DNA of 64,000 nucleotides, from assembly GCF_030505615.1 (NCBI RefSeq), contig NZ_CP129992.1, forward strand, positions 1,736,001 to 1,800,000, given 5' to 3'. The DNA comes from Salinibaculum rarum (lineage in GTDB: Archaea; Halobacteriota; Halobacteria; Halobacteriales; Haloarculaceae). Below the pieces are notes generated by a model. That model worked only from the letters and a program-made list of their open reading frames with translations, made no database searches and had not been told where the DNA came from. Shown one piece after another: positions 43,945-52,051 of this stretch (positions are counted from its first letter, which is position 1; each line of letters begins with the position of its first letter). The position numbers and the translations under genes were made by a program.

Positions 43945-44121
43945 ATGAGTATGGCCGAGCAGAAGTACGTCTACACGACACACGCGACGGAAGCAGACCC
44001 ACGGAAGCTGGATTCTATCGAATCGGTCGTCAACGAACACGCCCGGGAAGGCTGGCGATTCGTCGATACCCTCGAAAAGGACGGGACGACCGTCGGACTG
44101 GTCTTCGAACAGGAGCGATAG
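43945..44121 (+). CDS. DUF4177-family small protein
   Basis: A 58-residue protein with the pattern of DUF4177: KYVYTTH...LDSIESVVNEHAREGWRFVDTLEK...VGLVFEQER, a small alpha/beta fold. Starts possible at ATG 43945 or 43951. The gene lies between two inverted repeat copies. Function unknown. Confidence 0.75.
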   Translation: MSMAEQKYVYTTHATEADPRKLDSIESVVNEHAREGWRFVDTLEKDGTTVGLVFEQER

Positions 44122-44125
44122 GCCG

Positions 44126-44149
44126 AGGTGTGCGTCCCGTCGCACACCT
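44126..44149. terminator. Hairpin after the DUF4177 gene
   Basis: A 9-bp perfect stem, AGGTGTGCG/CGCACACCT, with a 6-base loop starts 5 bases after the stop codon. It may end or protect the transcript; no T tract follows, so its terminator role is uncertain. Confidence 0.4.
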
Positions 44150-44189
44150 TCGGGGACGGGCAAGGTAGCTGTTTGCAGTGGCGGTACGG

Positions 44190-44415
44190 TGGCGGAAGCG
44201 GTGCGGTGGCGGTGACCATTCCGTAGCACCTCCGAGCGCTCTACCGAGCGCGAGGAGCCTTTTTCACTATGTTCGCAAGAGCGGTCTTCCATGCACATCA
44301 GAACAGCGTTCTGAGGACAGCCCGGCAGAAATCTTCGATTTCTGCGGATGTTTTTGCAAGGAGTGGTCCGCCACGCGCCGGGCGCGTGTGCGAGACCCGA
44401 CGCCGCAAAAAGTAG
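44190..44415 (-). repeat. Dispersed 3'-end element, copy B (inverted relative to copy A)
   Basis: Read on the minus strand it begins with CTTTTTGCGG just after the small gene at 44418 and then has CGTCGGGTCTCGCACACG, hairpin CACGCGC-CGG-GCGCGTG, CTCCTTGCAAAAAC, an extra block with the 9-bp hairpin GCAGAAATC/GATTTCTGC (44325-44345), GGTAGAGCGCTCG and ATGGTCACCGC. Same order as copy A with an added segment of about 85 bases. Confidence 0.7.
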
Positions 44416-44417
44416 CT

Positions 44418-44711
44418 TCACATCCCCATATCCGCTGCCGAGTCGGGAACCGGGATGTCGTGTGGTGAACAGCCGAGCAGTTCTGCGGCGTGGTCGAGCG
44501 CCATATCGAACCCGTAGTAGCGTTCGAGTTCGTCGCCGTCAGCCGAGGGACGGACCTTCAGCATCGCGTACCCCTCTACGTTCTGGGCGATAGCGGCCGT
44601 TTTGCCACTTTGCTCGAAGGAGAGCAATCGCTCGGTGTCGGTCTCGCGGTACGTCGCGGTGATACCGTTTGCACGCTCGGTCGCCCCGGAGTCGGAGTCG
44701 GCGTCTGCCAT
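44418..44711 (-). CDS. Small haloarchaeal protein of unknown function
   Basis: A 97-residue, acidic, soluble alpha/beta protein (ITATYRETDTERLLSFEQ...AAIAQNVEGYAMLKVRP...ERYYGFDMALDHAAELLG). Start ATG 44711. It stands alone, is followed by repeat copy B, and has no recognised motif. Confidence 0.65.
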   Translation of the reverse strand: MADADSDSGATERANGITATYRETDTERLLSFEQSGKTAAIAQNVEGYAMLKVRPSADGDELERYYGFDMALDHAAELLGCSPHDIPVPDSAADMGM

Positions 44712-44816
44712 CGAGGGTGCTATGGACGCGAAGGCTTGAAACGTTCCGGTCGCCGCCGGCGAGTGAGGTGCCGAGCGGAGAATCCATATACTGTGGCGAC
44801 AGACCACCGGACACGA

Positions 44817-44997
44817 ATGGGTGCGACCGGTCCCGGCATCGGCCAACGACTCCGGACTGCGGTCAGGCAGTCGGTTGCCGTCGACACGCGCGCACTCGCA
44901 ACGTTTCGCATCGCGCTGGGGACAATTCTGCGTCACGGACCCAATCGACGGGAGTCCCGGCGAGCGCCTCGACTACGGGACCTACGACTGCGAGTAG
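44817..44997 (+). pseudogene. Degraded HTTM (vitamin K-dependent carboxylase-like) membrane protein gene
   Basis: The ATG frame at 44817 gives an N-terminus with VAVDTRALATFRIALGTI, the typical start of HTTM-domain proteins, then leaves the coding pattern after about 38 codons. From about 44932 a different frame (+1) gives a plausible acidic C-terminus (TDPIDGSPGERLDYGTYDCE) with TAG at 44997. The membrane core is missing, so this looks like a gene with a large internal deletion. The 44712-45040 stretch has nothing else. Confidence 0.45.
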
Positions 44998-45040
44998 CCA
45001 GACCGCAACTGCAAAGCCACTCGCTCGTGCTCCTCTGGCT

Positions 45041-45316
45041 ATGACGAAGTTCCTCCAGAGTGGCCGCCGGCGCGATATTTGTGCACTACTCTCCGGTGAG
45101 GCCCTGCAGGCCCAGGCGCTCAAATCGAAACTGGAGTCACACGACGACGAGCGCATCGAACCCAAATCCTTCTACGGTGCGCTCGATGCCCTCGAAAAAG
45201 CGGGCTTCGTCGAGACAGAGACCGACGGCATCCACGACGTGTACGTGCTCACGGACGCGGGCGAACGGCGCCTGCGCGAGCACTACGACTGGTTGGCCGA
45301 GCAACTCACCGACTAG
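45041..45316 (+). CDS. PadR-type winged-helix regulator
   Basis: The 91-residue protein is a single PadR-like winged helix: ICALLSGEALQAQALKSKLES, FYGALDALEKAGFVETE and DVYVLTDAGERRLREHYDWL. Start ATG 45041. Its TAG stop overlaps the TAG stop of the opposite-strand small gene in CTAG at 45313-45316. Ligand and target unknown. Confidence 0.82.
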   Translation: MTKFLQSGRRRDICALLSGEALQAQALKSKLESHDDERIEPKSFYGALDALEKAGFVETETDGIHDVYVLTDAGERRLREHYDWLAEQLTD

Positions 45317-45507
45317 CTGTCCCGGTCTGTCTTTTCCTGTGTCTCCGCGTCGGCGAGGTCGTTGAGATTTCGCTCTGCCTCGTAGCGGCCGTTGTACGCC
45401 GGGTCGAGATACACCTCTCCCGTGCCCTCGATGCGGTCTTCTGGGTCGTCGACGGACCACCACTCTGCGAGTCGCGTGCGGAGACGGGACAGGGCAGCGA
45501 GCACCAT
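45313..45507 (-). CDS. Small haloarchaeal protein
   Basis: A 64-residue, charged protein starting with an amphipathic helix (MVLAALSRLRTRLAEWW) and then VDDPEDRIEGTGEVYLDPAYNG. Start ATG 45507. Overlaps the PadR-type gene end to end. Function unknown. Confidence 0.55.
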   Translation of the reverse strand: MVLAALSRLRTRLAEWWSVDDPEDRIEGTGEVYLDPAYNGRYEAERNLNDLADAETQEKTDRDS

Positions 45508-45668
45508 ATTCGTATATGTCACTCCTGGGCAAAAAGAGTGCGTGACGACGCTGTTCGGACAATCTGGTGTGGCCTGCTTTTCGGACTGAACGGGGCAGAG
45601 AGCGGTTGTCGCGTGTCGTTTGCGGGCGACCCGTCGTTTGAAGTGCGTCGCTGTCCCAATCTGTGTCA

Positions 45669-46118
45669 ATGTACGACACGATTCTCGTGCCGACCGACGG
45701 AAGCGAGGGGACGAGAAAGACGCTGGGCCACGCCGTCGAGATGGCGACACGGTACGACGCGAGCATTCACGCACTCGCGGTGGTCGACGAACGGCAGTTC
45801 ACACAACTGGAGGGCGAGCACAGATTCGAGACCGAGACGACACTGGAGGAACACTGCGAGCGCGCGGTCGCCAGTGTCGCCGAGCGCGCGTCGACGTCGA
45901 ACATCGACGTCACGACTGCTATCCGTTCGGGTGTCCCGTCCCAGCGTATCGTGGAGTACGCCGCCGAGACCGACATCGACGTCATCACGATGGGCACGCA
46001 CGGTCGCAGCGACCACGAGCGCATCGCGACGGTCGGGAGTGTCACCCAGCGCGTCGTCGAAAACGCGGAGACGCCCGTCTTCGTGGTCCACATCGGGCGG
46101 AATACCGGCTGGGGATAG
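45669..46118 (+). CDS. Universal stress protein UspA family
   Basis: A 149-residue single Usp domain: YDTILVPTDGSEGTRKTL, strand IHALAVVD, and the ATP-binding signature GTHGRSDHERIATVGSVTQRVV. Start ATG 45669 (a GTG lies two codons before). It is immediately next to, and convergent with, the hydroxyacyl-CoA dehydrogenase gene without a spacer base. Confidence 0.92.
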   Translation: MYDTILVPTDGSEGTRKTLGHAVEMATRYDASIHALAVVDERQFTQLEGEHRFETETTLEEHCERAVASVAERASTSNIDVTTAIRSGVPSQRIVEYAAETDIDVITMGTHGRSDHERIATVGSVTQRVVENAETPVFVVHIGRNTGWG

Positions 46119-46982
46119 CTACCGGTCGTACTCGTAGAACCCCTCGCCGGTCTTTTTGCCGAGGTCGCCGGCCTCGACTTTGCGCTTGAGGAGATAGGCC
46201 GGTTTGTATCGGTCGCCGAGCTCTTCGGTCAGCGTCTGGCTGGCGTCGAGCACGACGTCGAGACCGATGTGGTCGGCGAGTTCGAGTGGTCCCATCGGGA
46301 CGTTCGTCCCCAGTTTCAGCCCCCGGTCGATGTCGGACTTCGTGGCGACGCCCTCGTCGTAGAGGCGAATCCCCTCGTTAATCCAGGGCATGAGAACGCG
46401 GTTGACGACGAAGCCGGGCTTGTCGTCGGACTCCCAGGTCGTCTTCCCGAGGTCCTCGGCGAGCGTATGTGCGAACTCGACTGTCTTCTCGCCGGTCTTC
46501 TCCCCGGCGACGATTTCGACCCCGTCCATCAGCGCCACGGGATTCATAAAGTGGATACCGACGACGAGTTCCGGTCGCGTCGTCACCGCTGCGATGCTCG
46601 TAATCGAGAGTGTGCTGGTGTTGCTGGCCAACACTACGTTGTCGTCGGTCACGTCGTCGAGGTCCCTGAACACCTCCTTTTTCACCGCCATGTCCTCGAT
46701 GACTGCCTCGACGACCACGTCGGCCCGCGCGATGTCCCCAAAGTCGGTTGTTCCGGTGATCCGTCCCTGGGCGGCCGCTGCGTCTGCGCTGTCGAGACGT
46801 CCCTCTTCGACGAACCGGTCCAGGCTCCGCTCGATAGCGTCGAGGCCGGCATCGAGGTCCGTCCGTTCGATGTCCCGCATGACGACGTCGTACCCGTTTG
46901 TCGCTGCGACCTGTGCGATGCCGCTTCCCATTCGACCGGCACCGAGGACACCGACCGTCTGTACTGTGTCGAGTGTGACCAT
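46119..46982 (-). CDS. hbd: 3-hydroxyacyl-CoA (3-hydroxybutyryl-CoA) dehydrogenase
   Basis: The 287-residue protein starts with the NAD-binding motif VGVLGAGRMGSGIAQVAA, has the catalytic SNTSTLSI and GIHFMNPV (catalytic His) regions, and the C-terminal dimer domain (KPGFVVNRVLMPWINE, GPLELADHIGLDV). The C-terminal end KTGEGFYEYDR is typical. It oxidises 3-hydroxyacyl-CoA in fatty acid breakdown or the polyhydroxyalkanoate pathway. Confidence 0.94.
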   Translation of the reverse strand: MVTLDTVQTVGVLGAGRMGSGIAQVAATNGYDVVMRDIERTDLDAGLDAIERSLDRFVEEGRLDSADAAAAQGRITGTTDFGDIARADVVVEAVIEDMAVKKEVFRDLDDVTDDNVVLASNTSTLSITSIAAVTTRPELVVGIHFMNPVALMDGVEIVAGEKTGEKTVEFAHTLAEDLGKTTWESDDKPGFVVNRVLMPWINEGIRLYDEGVATKSDIDRGLKLGTNVPMGPLELADHIGLDVVLDASQTLTEELGDRYKPAYLLKRKVEAGDLGKKTGEGFYEYDR

Positions 46983-47090
46983 GCCGCAACTACGTCGGCA
47001 ACTGTTGAAAGCCTATTGACGATACTCGGACAGAGGTGTTCGTTGTGGGGGTTCAAAAGAACTTTACTGGCACCTGCCCCAGCCACGCAT

Positions 47091-47891
47091 ATGCAACCAT
47101 TCGACGATAGTCCACTGTCACGCGATGGCAAGGTCCTCATCCTCGCGTACGACCACGGTCTGGAACACGGCCCGGTCGACTTCGAGGACGTGCCAGAGAG
47201 TGCGGACCCCGAACGGGTCTTCGACGTCGCGACCCACCCCGCGGTCACGTCGCTGGCCGTCCAGAAAGGCATCGCGGAGGCGTACTACCCCTCCTACGAG
47301 GACGACGTGAACCTGCTGGCGAAGCTCAACGGCACGTCGAACCTCTGGATGGGCGAGCCCGATTCGGCCGTGAACTGCTCGGTCGAGTACGCAGCGAACG
47401 AACTGAACGCCGACGCCGTCGGCTTCACCCTCTACGGTGGGTCGAACAACGAAATCGAGATGGCAGAGGAGTTCCGCGACGCCCAGGAGGCCGCCCGCGA
47501 CCACGACCTGCCGGTCGTCATGTGGTCGTATCCGCGCGGCCAGGGGCTGAAAAACGACACCAAGCCCGGCACCATCGCCTACGCCGCCCGCCAGGCGCTG
47601 GAACTGGGCGCGGACGTGGCCAAGGTCAAATTCCCCGGCAGCCAGGAGGCCATGGAACAGGCCGTTCGGATGGCCGGCCCGACCAAGGTGGTCATGTCCG
47701 GCGGTTCGAAGACCAGCGACCGCGAGTTCCTCGAAAACGTCAAGGCCGCCATCGACGCCGGCGGCGTCGGTCTCGCGGTCGGCCGGAACGTCTTCCAGCG
47801 GGAGAACCCCCGGCACATCCTCGACGCACTGGAGAAAGTCATCTTCGAGGAGACGACCGTCGATACTGCTCTCGAAGCGGCCGGCGAGTAG
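47091..47891 (+). CDS. fba: Class I (DhnA-type) fructose-1,6-bisphosphate aldolase
   Basis: The 266-residue TIM barrel has ILAYDHGLEHGP at the start, VMWSYPRGQG, the Schiff-base lysine region ADVAKVKFPGS, and VMSGGSKTSD and GGVGLAVGRNVFQ phosphate-binding loops. This is the archaeal class I family that also includes aminohept-ulosonate synthase; the fbp gene 3 bases downstream favours fructose-bisphosphate aldolase. Start ATG 47091. Confidence 0.88.
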   Translation: MQPFDDSPLSRDGKVLILAYDHGLEHGPVDFEDVPESADPERVFDVATHPAVTSLAVQKGIAEAYYPSYEDDVNLLAKLNGTSNLWMGEPDSAVNCSVEYAANELNADAVGFTLYGGSNNEIEMAEEFRDAQEAARDHDLPVVMWSYPRGQGLKNDTKPGTIAYAARQALELGADVAKVKFPGSQEAMEQAVRMAGPTKVVMSGGSKTSDREFLENVKAAIDAGGVGLAVGRNVFQRENPRHILDALEKVIFEETTVDTALEAAGE

Positions 47892-47894
47892 TCG

Positions 47895-48746
47895 ATGGCA
47901 GACGCTATCGAGGCCGTCTTCGAGACGGTCGTGACGACCGCCGCGGACGTTCGCGACGCACTCGCGGAGCAACGCGCCTACGCGGATGCAAAAAATCCAA
48001 GCGGTGAACAGCAACTCGCCGCGGACGTCTACGCCGACGAACTGCTCGAGGAGCGACTGCTCGCCATCGATGCTGTCGGGTCGTACGCGTCAGAAGAACG
48101 GGACAGCGTCATCGACGCCGACGACGGCGGCCAGTATCACGTCGCCTGTGACCCGCTCGATGGCTCTTCGAACCTGCAATCGAACAATGGGATGGGGACC
48201 ATCGTCGGCGTCTTCGACGAGCCATTGCCCGCACCCGGGAGCGCGCTCGTCGCGTCCGGTTTCGTCCTCTATGGCCCGATTACGACGATGCTCGTCGCAC
48301 ACGACGGAACGGTCACCGAGTACCTGCTCGACGGCGACGAGCGCTCGGTGCTGACCGAGGACGTGACGATTCCCGACGACCCCGTCGTCTACGGGTTCGG
48401 TGGTCGCATCCCCGACTGGACCGACGCGTTTCGGGCCTACGTCGACGACATCGAGGCCGACCGGCTCAAGCTCCGCTATGGCGGTGCGATGGTCGCGGAC
48501 GTGAACCAGGTCGTCACCTACGGCGGCATCTTCGGCTATCCGATGCTCGAAGACCGACCCGAGGGCAAACTCCGCCTCCAGTTCGAGGGCCATCCCATCG
48601 GCCACGTTATCGAGACGGCGGGCGGTGCCTCCTCGGACGGCGCGCAGTCGCTACTGGCTCGCGACCCCAGCGAACTCCACGAGCGGACGCCGGTGTTCGT
48701 CGGGACCGACTCGCTCGTCGACCAGCTGGAAGCGGCACTCTCCTGA
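47895..48746 (+). CDS. fbp: Fructose-1,6-bisphosphatase
   Basis: The 283-residue protein has the metal-binding motif DPLDGSSN, the N-terminal SGEQQLAADVYAD, a YEE-like EER region, and RYGGAMVADVNQ near the active site, all typical of class I FBPase. It hydrolyses fructose-1,6-bisphosphate in gluconeogenesis. It follows fba by 3 bases, so both are one operon. Confidence 0.95.
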   Translation: MADAIEAVFETVVTTAADVRDALAEQRAYADAKNPSGEQQLAADVYADELLEERLLAIDAVGSYASEERDSVIDADDGGQYHVACDPLDGSSNLQSNNGMGTIVGVFDEPLPAPGSALVASGFVLYGPITTMLVAHDGTVTEYLLDGDERSVLTEDVTIPDDPVVYGFGGRIPDWTDAFRAYVDDIEADRLKLRYGGAMVADVNQVVTYGGIFGYPMLEDRPEGKLRLQFEGHPIGHVIETAGGASSDGAQSLLARDPSELHERTPVFVGTDSLVDQLEAALS

Positions 48747-48773
48747 CGGGCGCTCGGAGCAGCCCCGTTTCGG

Positions 48774-51107
48774 TCAGTACCCCAGATAGATAGCCAAGCC
48801 TTTCAATAGCCCGTAGATGACCGCCGCCGGGAGGACGACGAACAGAAACACCGGCCTGAGCAGTCCCAGTGGCAGGACACCGAGCAGGCCGGCGAGTTGG
48901 CCCAGCGGGCCGTCGTCTCCACTGTCGTCCCCGGTCGGGTCGCCGACGGTGAGCGTCCCCGCCGAGGTTCCGTTGACCGAGATGGGGAACTCACCGGAGC
49001 GATTGACGAGATACTGGAGTTCGATCGGTCGCGACTCGCCGGCCGGAATCGCGCTCGTCTCGGTTACGACGACTCTGCCGTCAACCACCAGGCCGGCAGT
49101 GTAGGTCCCGGCCTCGTCACCGCGGTTCTCGACGGTTGCCGTCACCGAGAACGGTTCGTCGACATCGACCTGCTGACGCCCCAGCGATGCGTTGGTGACG
49201 ACGAAGTCGGAACCGGTGTCGGCGGCCGACGACACGGTCAGCGTCCCGGCCGAGGTGCCATTGACCGAGAGGTCGAAAGTCCCCGTCTCGCTCGTCTGCG
49301 AGCGGAGCGTCATCGTCGTCGTCTCGCCAGCGCCGACCGTCGTCCTCGCCGTCGATATGACGGCCCCGTCCGTTGTCAGCCCGCCGACGAACGTCCCGGC
49401 GGTATCCCCGTTGTTCTCGACGGTGGCGGTGACCGAGAACGTCTCACCGGGCGCGACCTGCGCTGTCTCGAGTGTCGCGTCCGTGACGGCGATGTTCGAA
49501 CTGGCCTGGGGATCGGTGGTGATAGCGAACCGCGAGAAGCCCGGCGTCTCCGCGCGGAACTGCTGTGTTCCGTTCGTACTGTTTCGTGGCGTCGTCGGCA
49601 CGGCGTTCCAGCCGCCGTCGTGGTAACGATACAGCGAGATACTGGCCGCGGAGACGCCGAGCGTCTGGAGGTGTGTCTGTGTGACGCCAAACTGGATCGT
49701 CGCGTTCGAAATCTCCTCGTCGGGGACCGTATTGACGACGGTGAAGCCGGCCAGCGGTATCGTCCCGGTGGCTGTGGCCACGTCGCCGACGTATTCGTTG
49801 CCGCTCATCGAGAGCCCGAGGTCGAACGAGCGATTCGTCGCCAGCGTGACGGCGAGTCCGTCCAGGCTGACCGGACCGTGTGCAGCAAGCGGCGCGTCGC
49901 CGGCGAGCGTTCCGGCGGCGACCGGGCGGTCCCGTCGGGCGCTGGTGACACCGACGAACGCGTCGCTTGAATCGACACCGCCGCGGCGGTCGACCGACAC
50001 TCGCGGGTCGGCACCCGCTCGGTCGCGCAGCGCCGCCTCGGAGACGTTGTTGGCGTCGCCCGACCCGCGCGTCAGGTTCAGTGTAATCGTGTCCGTGGCC
50101 GTGTTCCCGTAGGTGTCGGTGACGGTCAGTTCGACGGTGTAGTCCCCGGGCATGAAGTCGTGTGTCACCCGCGGTCCGGTCGCCGACCCGCCGTCGCCGA
50201 ACGTCCAGTTGTACTGTCGGATGCCGTTCGCGTCGCTGGACTGGCTGGCGTCGAAGGCAATCGTGAGGTTCTGCGAGTTCGCCAGATCGAGTCCGGCGAC
50301 GGCGCTTGGCGGAGTGAGGTCTGCGATGAATCGTCTACTCCGCCCCAGATCCCGCGTGTTCCCGGCTTCGTCTGTCATGTTGCTCAGGTACACGTCGTAG
50401 GTGCCGTCCTCTGGCGGGGTGTAGCTCATCTCCCAGGTTCTGCCACTGTCAGTCGACTCGAAGTCAGAGCGGTCGAGCCATTCGTCTTGGGGTCCCCTGA
50501 CGACGAGGTAGAAGTCGCTCACTTGCTCGCGGGCGTCGAGTCGAATGGTCGCGGGCCCGCCGGTGGCGTTTGTGACCGAGAACTTGTCGACCGAGGGTGG
50601 GACGCCGTCCATCCCGGAGACGACGACGTACGGGTCGGTCGCCGAACTGTTGAGCTCGTTGCCGTTCGTATCGAGGATTGTTGCACCCGACTGGACGACG
50701 ACGGTCACCTCGTCGCGGTTGAGCCGCCGCGAGAGGCGCACCGTCGCGACCGCGTCGGAGCCGGATTCCTCGACTTTCACCTCTCTGACCGAACCGTGGC
50801 TCAACAGGAAGTCCTCGGCCGAAATCGTCGACTCGTCGACGTCGTGGTTGTCGGCAATCGTCACTGCGATGGCCGTGTCGTTGATTCGGGTTCCGTTCGC
50901 CATCGTTGGCGGCGTCGTGTCAGGGCTATCGCCGTGGGCGTACTGGCCGTCGACAGCCGTTGCGCCGCCGGCGCCAGCAAACACGAGGGTACAGACCACT
51001 GCGAGTGCGGCGAGGGCTGCGAGCCGGCCGGCTGGTGAACGTACTGTCCACCGAAGAGCCGTCTTCAGACTGGAGAAGGGAGAAGACGGCTGCCGCCCGG
51101 GATTCAT
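48774..51107 (-). CDS. Large secreted/surface protein with PKD, PGF-pre-PGF and CARDB domains
   Basis: The 777-residue protein has an N-terminal signal/transmembrane segment (RLAALAALAVVCTLVFAGAG), Ig-like stretches, a PKD domain (YNWTFGDGGSATGPRVTHDF), a PGF-pre-PGF-like segment (DGGWNAVPTTPRNSTNG...TPGFSRFAI), and two CARDB-type repeats ending in SVNGTSAGTLTV. A C-terminal membrane helix (FLFVVLPAAVIYGLLKGLA) anchors it. Many N-x-S/T sites suggest glycosylation. Start ATG 51107. It is probably a cell-surface structural or adhesion protein. Confidence 0.85.
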   Translation of the reverse strand: MNPGRQPSSPFSSLKTALRWTVRSPAGRLAALAALAVVCTLVFAGAGGATAVDGQYAHGDSPDTTPPTMANGTRINDTAIAVTIADNHDVDESTISAEDFLLSHGSVREVKVEESGSDAVATVRLSRRLNRDEVTVVVQSGATILDTNGNELNSSATDPYVVVSGMDGVPPSVDKFSVTNATGGPATIRLDAREQVSDFYLVVRGPQDEWLDRSDFESTDSGRTWEMSYTPPEDGTYDVYLSNMTDEAGNTRDLGRSRRFIADLTPPSAVAGLDLANSQNLTIAFDASQSSDANGIRQYNWTFGDGGSATGPRVTHDFMPGDYTVELTVTDTYGNTATDTITLNLTRGSGDANNVSEAALRDRAGADPRVSVDRRGGVDSSDAFVGVTSARRDRPVAAGTLAGDAPLAAHGPVSLDGLAVTLATNRSFDLGLSMSGNEYVGDVATATGTIPLAGFTVVNTVPDEEISNATIQFGVTQTHLQTLGVSAASISLYRYHDGGWNAVPTTPRNSTNGTQQFRAETPGFSRFAITTDPQASSNIAVTDATLETAQVAPGETFSVTATVENNGDTAGTFVGGLTTDGAVISTARTTVGAGETTTMTLRSQTSETGTFDLSVNGTSAGTLTVSSAADTGSDFVVTNASLGRQQVDVDEPFSVTATVENRGDEAGTYTAGLVVDGRVVVTETSAIPAGESRPIELQYLVNRSGEFPISVNGTSAGTLTVGDPTGDDSGDDGPLGQLAGLLGVLPLGLLRPVFLFVVLPAAVIYGLLKGLAIYLGY

Positions 51108-51249
51108 CAGCCCGGAGTACGTCGCGCGCACGTATAAGCGGGCGGGAAATTCCCGGCAGCCGACGGACGGGGGCGAAGGTGACACTCACCGCACACGCTG
51201 TCGGGAATGGAACGGAGCATTTACACACCCGAGTTGCCGAGAGGGGAAC

Positions 51250-51498
51250 ATGCCCACCTACGAGGTTTCGCTGCCGGACAAGATGGAGAGCAAAATCAAT
51301 CGCGTCGTTCAGGAGGGTGACTTTCTGAACCGCGAACAGGCCATCGAAGAACTCCTCTCGCGTGGTATCTCCGTCTACAACACCACCGCCTCGTCGTCGG
51401 CCGACGACAGCTACGACGACCCGTTCGGCGACGAATTCGACGAGCAACACGACCCGGCGCTCCGCGACGACCAGGGCGACGAGGGCCCCACGTTCTGA
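51250..51498 (+). CDS. Ribbon-helix-helix-like small protein
   Basis: The 82-residue protein starts with a CopG/RHH-like segment (YEVSLPDKMESKINRVV, FLNREQAIEELLSRG) and then an acidic disordered tail. Start ATG 51250 after GAGAGGGG. The RHH strand and two helices suggest DNA binding or dimerisation. It is convergent with the DoxX-type gene, 1 base apart. Confidence 0.75.
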   Translation: MPTYEVSLPDKMESKINRVVQEGDFLNREQAIEELLSRGISVYNTTASSSADDSYDDPFGDEFDEQHDPALRDDQGDEGPTF

Positions 51499-51499
51499 A

Positions 51500-51898
51500 T
51501 CAGGAATCGAACGCGTCGACGACGACAGCCCACGCGAGCGCGGCCAGTCCAACGTCGCGGACGAGCACGTCGAGGTAGAGCCCACCCTCGAGGACAGCGA
51601 CGATGGCGAGATAGCCGACCGTCGCAGAGAGCGAGACGGCGGCGACACCGGCACCGACGACAGTCCAGCGGTCGGCGAGGATAGCCATACCGAAGCCGAT
51701 TTCGAGGACGCCGTTTATCAGCATGAACACGACCGGTGAGACGACAAGCCACGGCGCCAGCCAGTCGGTGACGTAGGCCGTCCAGAGTTCGGGTGCGGCG
51801 AGTTTGTGGACGCCGGCCAAAAGGACCATCGACCCCAGACCGACGCGGGCGATTGCTGGCGGCGCGGGCACACGAGCGTCGATGTCGGCGGTATCCAT
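51500..51898 (-). CDS. DoxX-family membrane protein
   Basis: The 132-residue protein has four hydrophobic helices (LGSMVLLAGVHKLAAP, LVVSPVVFMLINGVLEIGFG, VVGAGVAAVSLSATVGYLAI and VGLAALAWAVVVDA), the DoxX-like layout. Start ATG 51898; an upstream frame adds 14 residues. Function unknown (DoxX relatives take part in quinone or thiosulfate chemistry). Confidence 0.75.
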   Translation of the reverse strand: MDTADIDARVPAPPAIARVGLGSMVLLAGVHKLAAPELWTAYVTDWLAPWLVVSPVVFMLINGVLEIGFGMAILADRWTVVGAGVAAVSLSATVGYLAIVAVLEGGLYLDVLVRDVGLAALAWAVVVDAFDS

Positions 51899-52051
51899 CG
51901 CGCTCACGTTTGGCGTCCCTGGCAAAGCGCGTTGTGTCACGCCGCGCTGTTCGGTGGCGAACGCAATGCCGAGGGTGCCAGGACTTGCCCTGCGCCACCT
52001 CGGTCTTTGTCGACCCCCACCACTTTACCGCCGGCCCGTCCATCTCCGGCT

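Noticed and set aside
44130..44421. Coding potential inside repeat copy B
   Set aside because: The open frame results from hairpin-rich GC sequence, and the same repeat blocks in copy A have a different frame.
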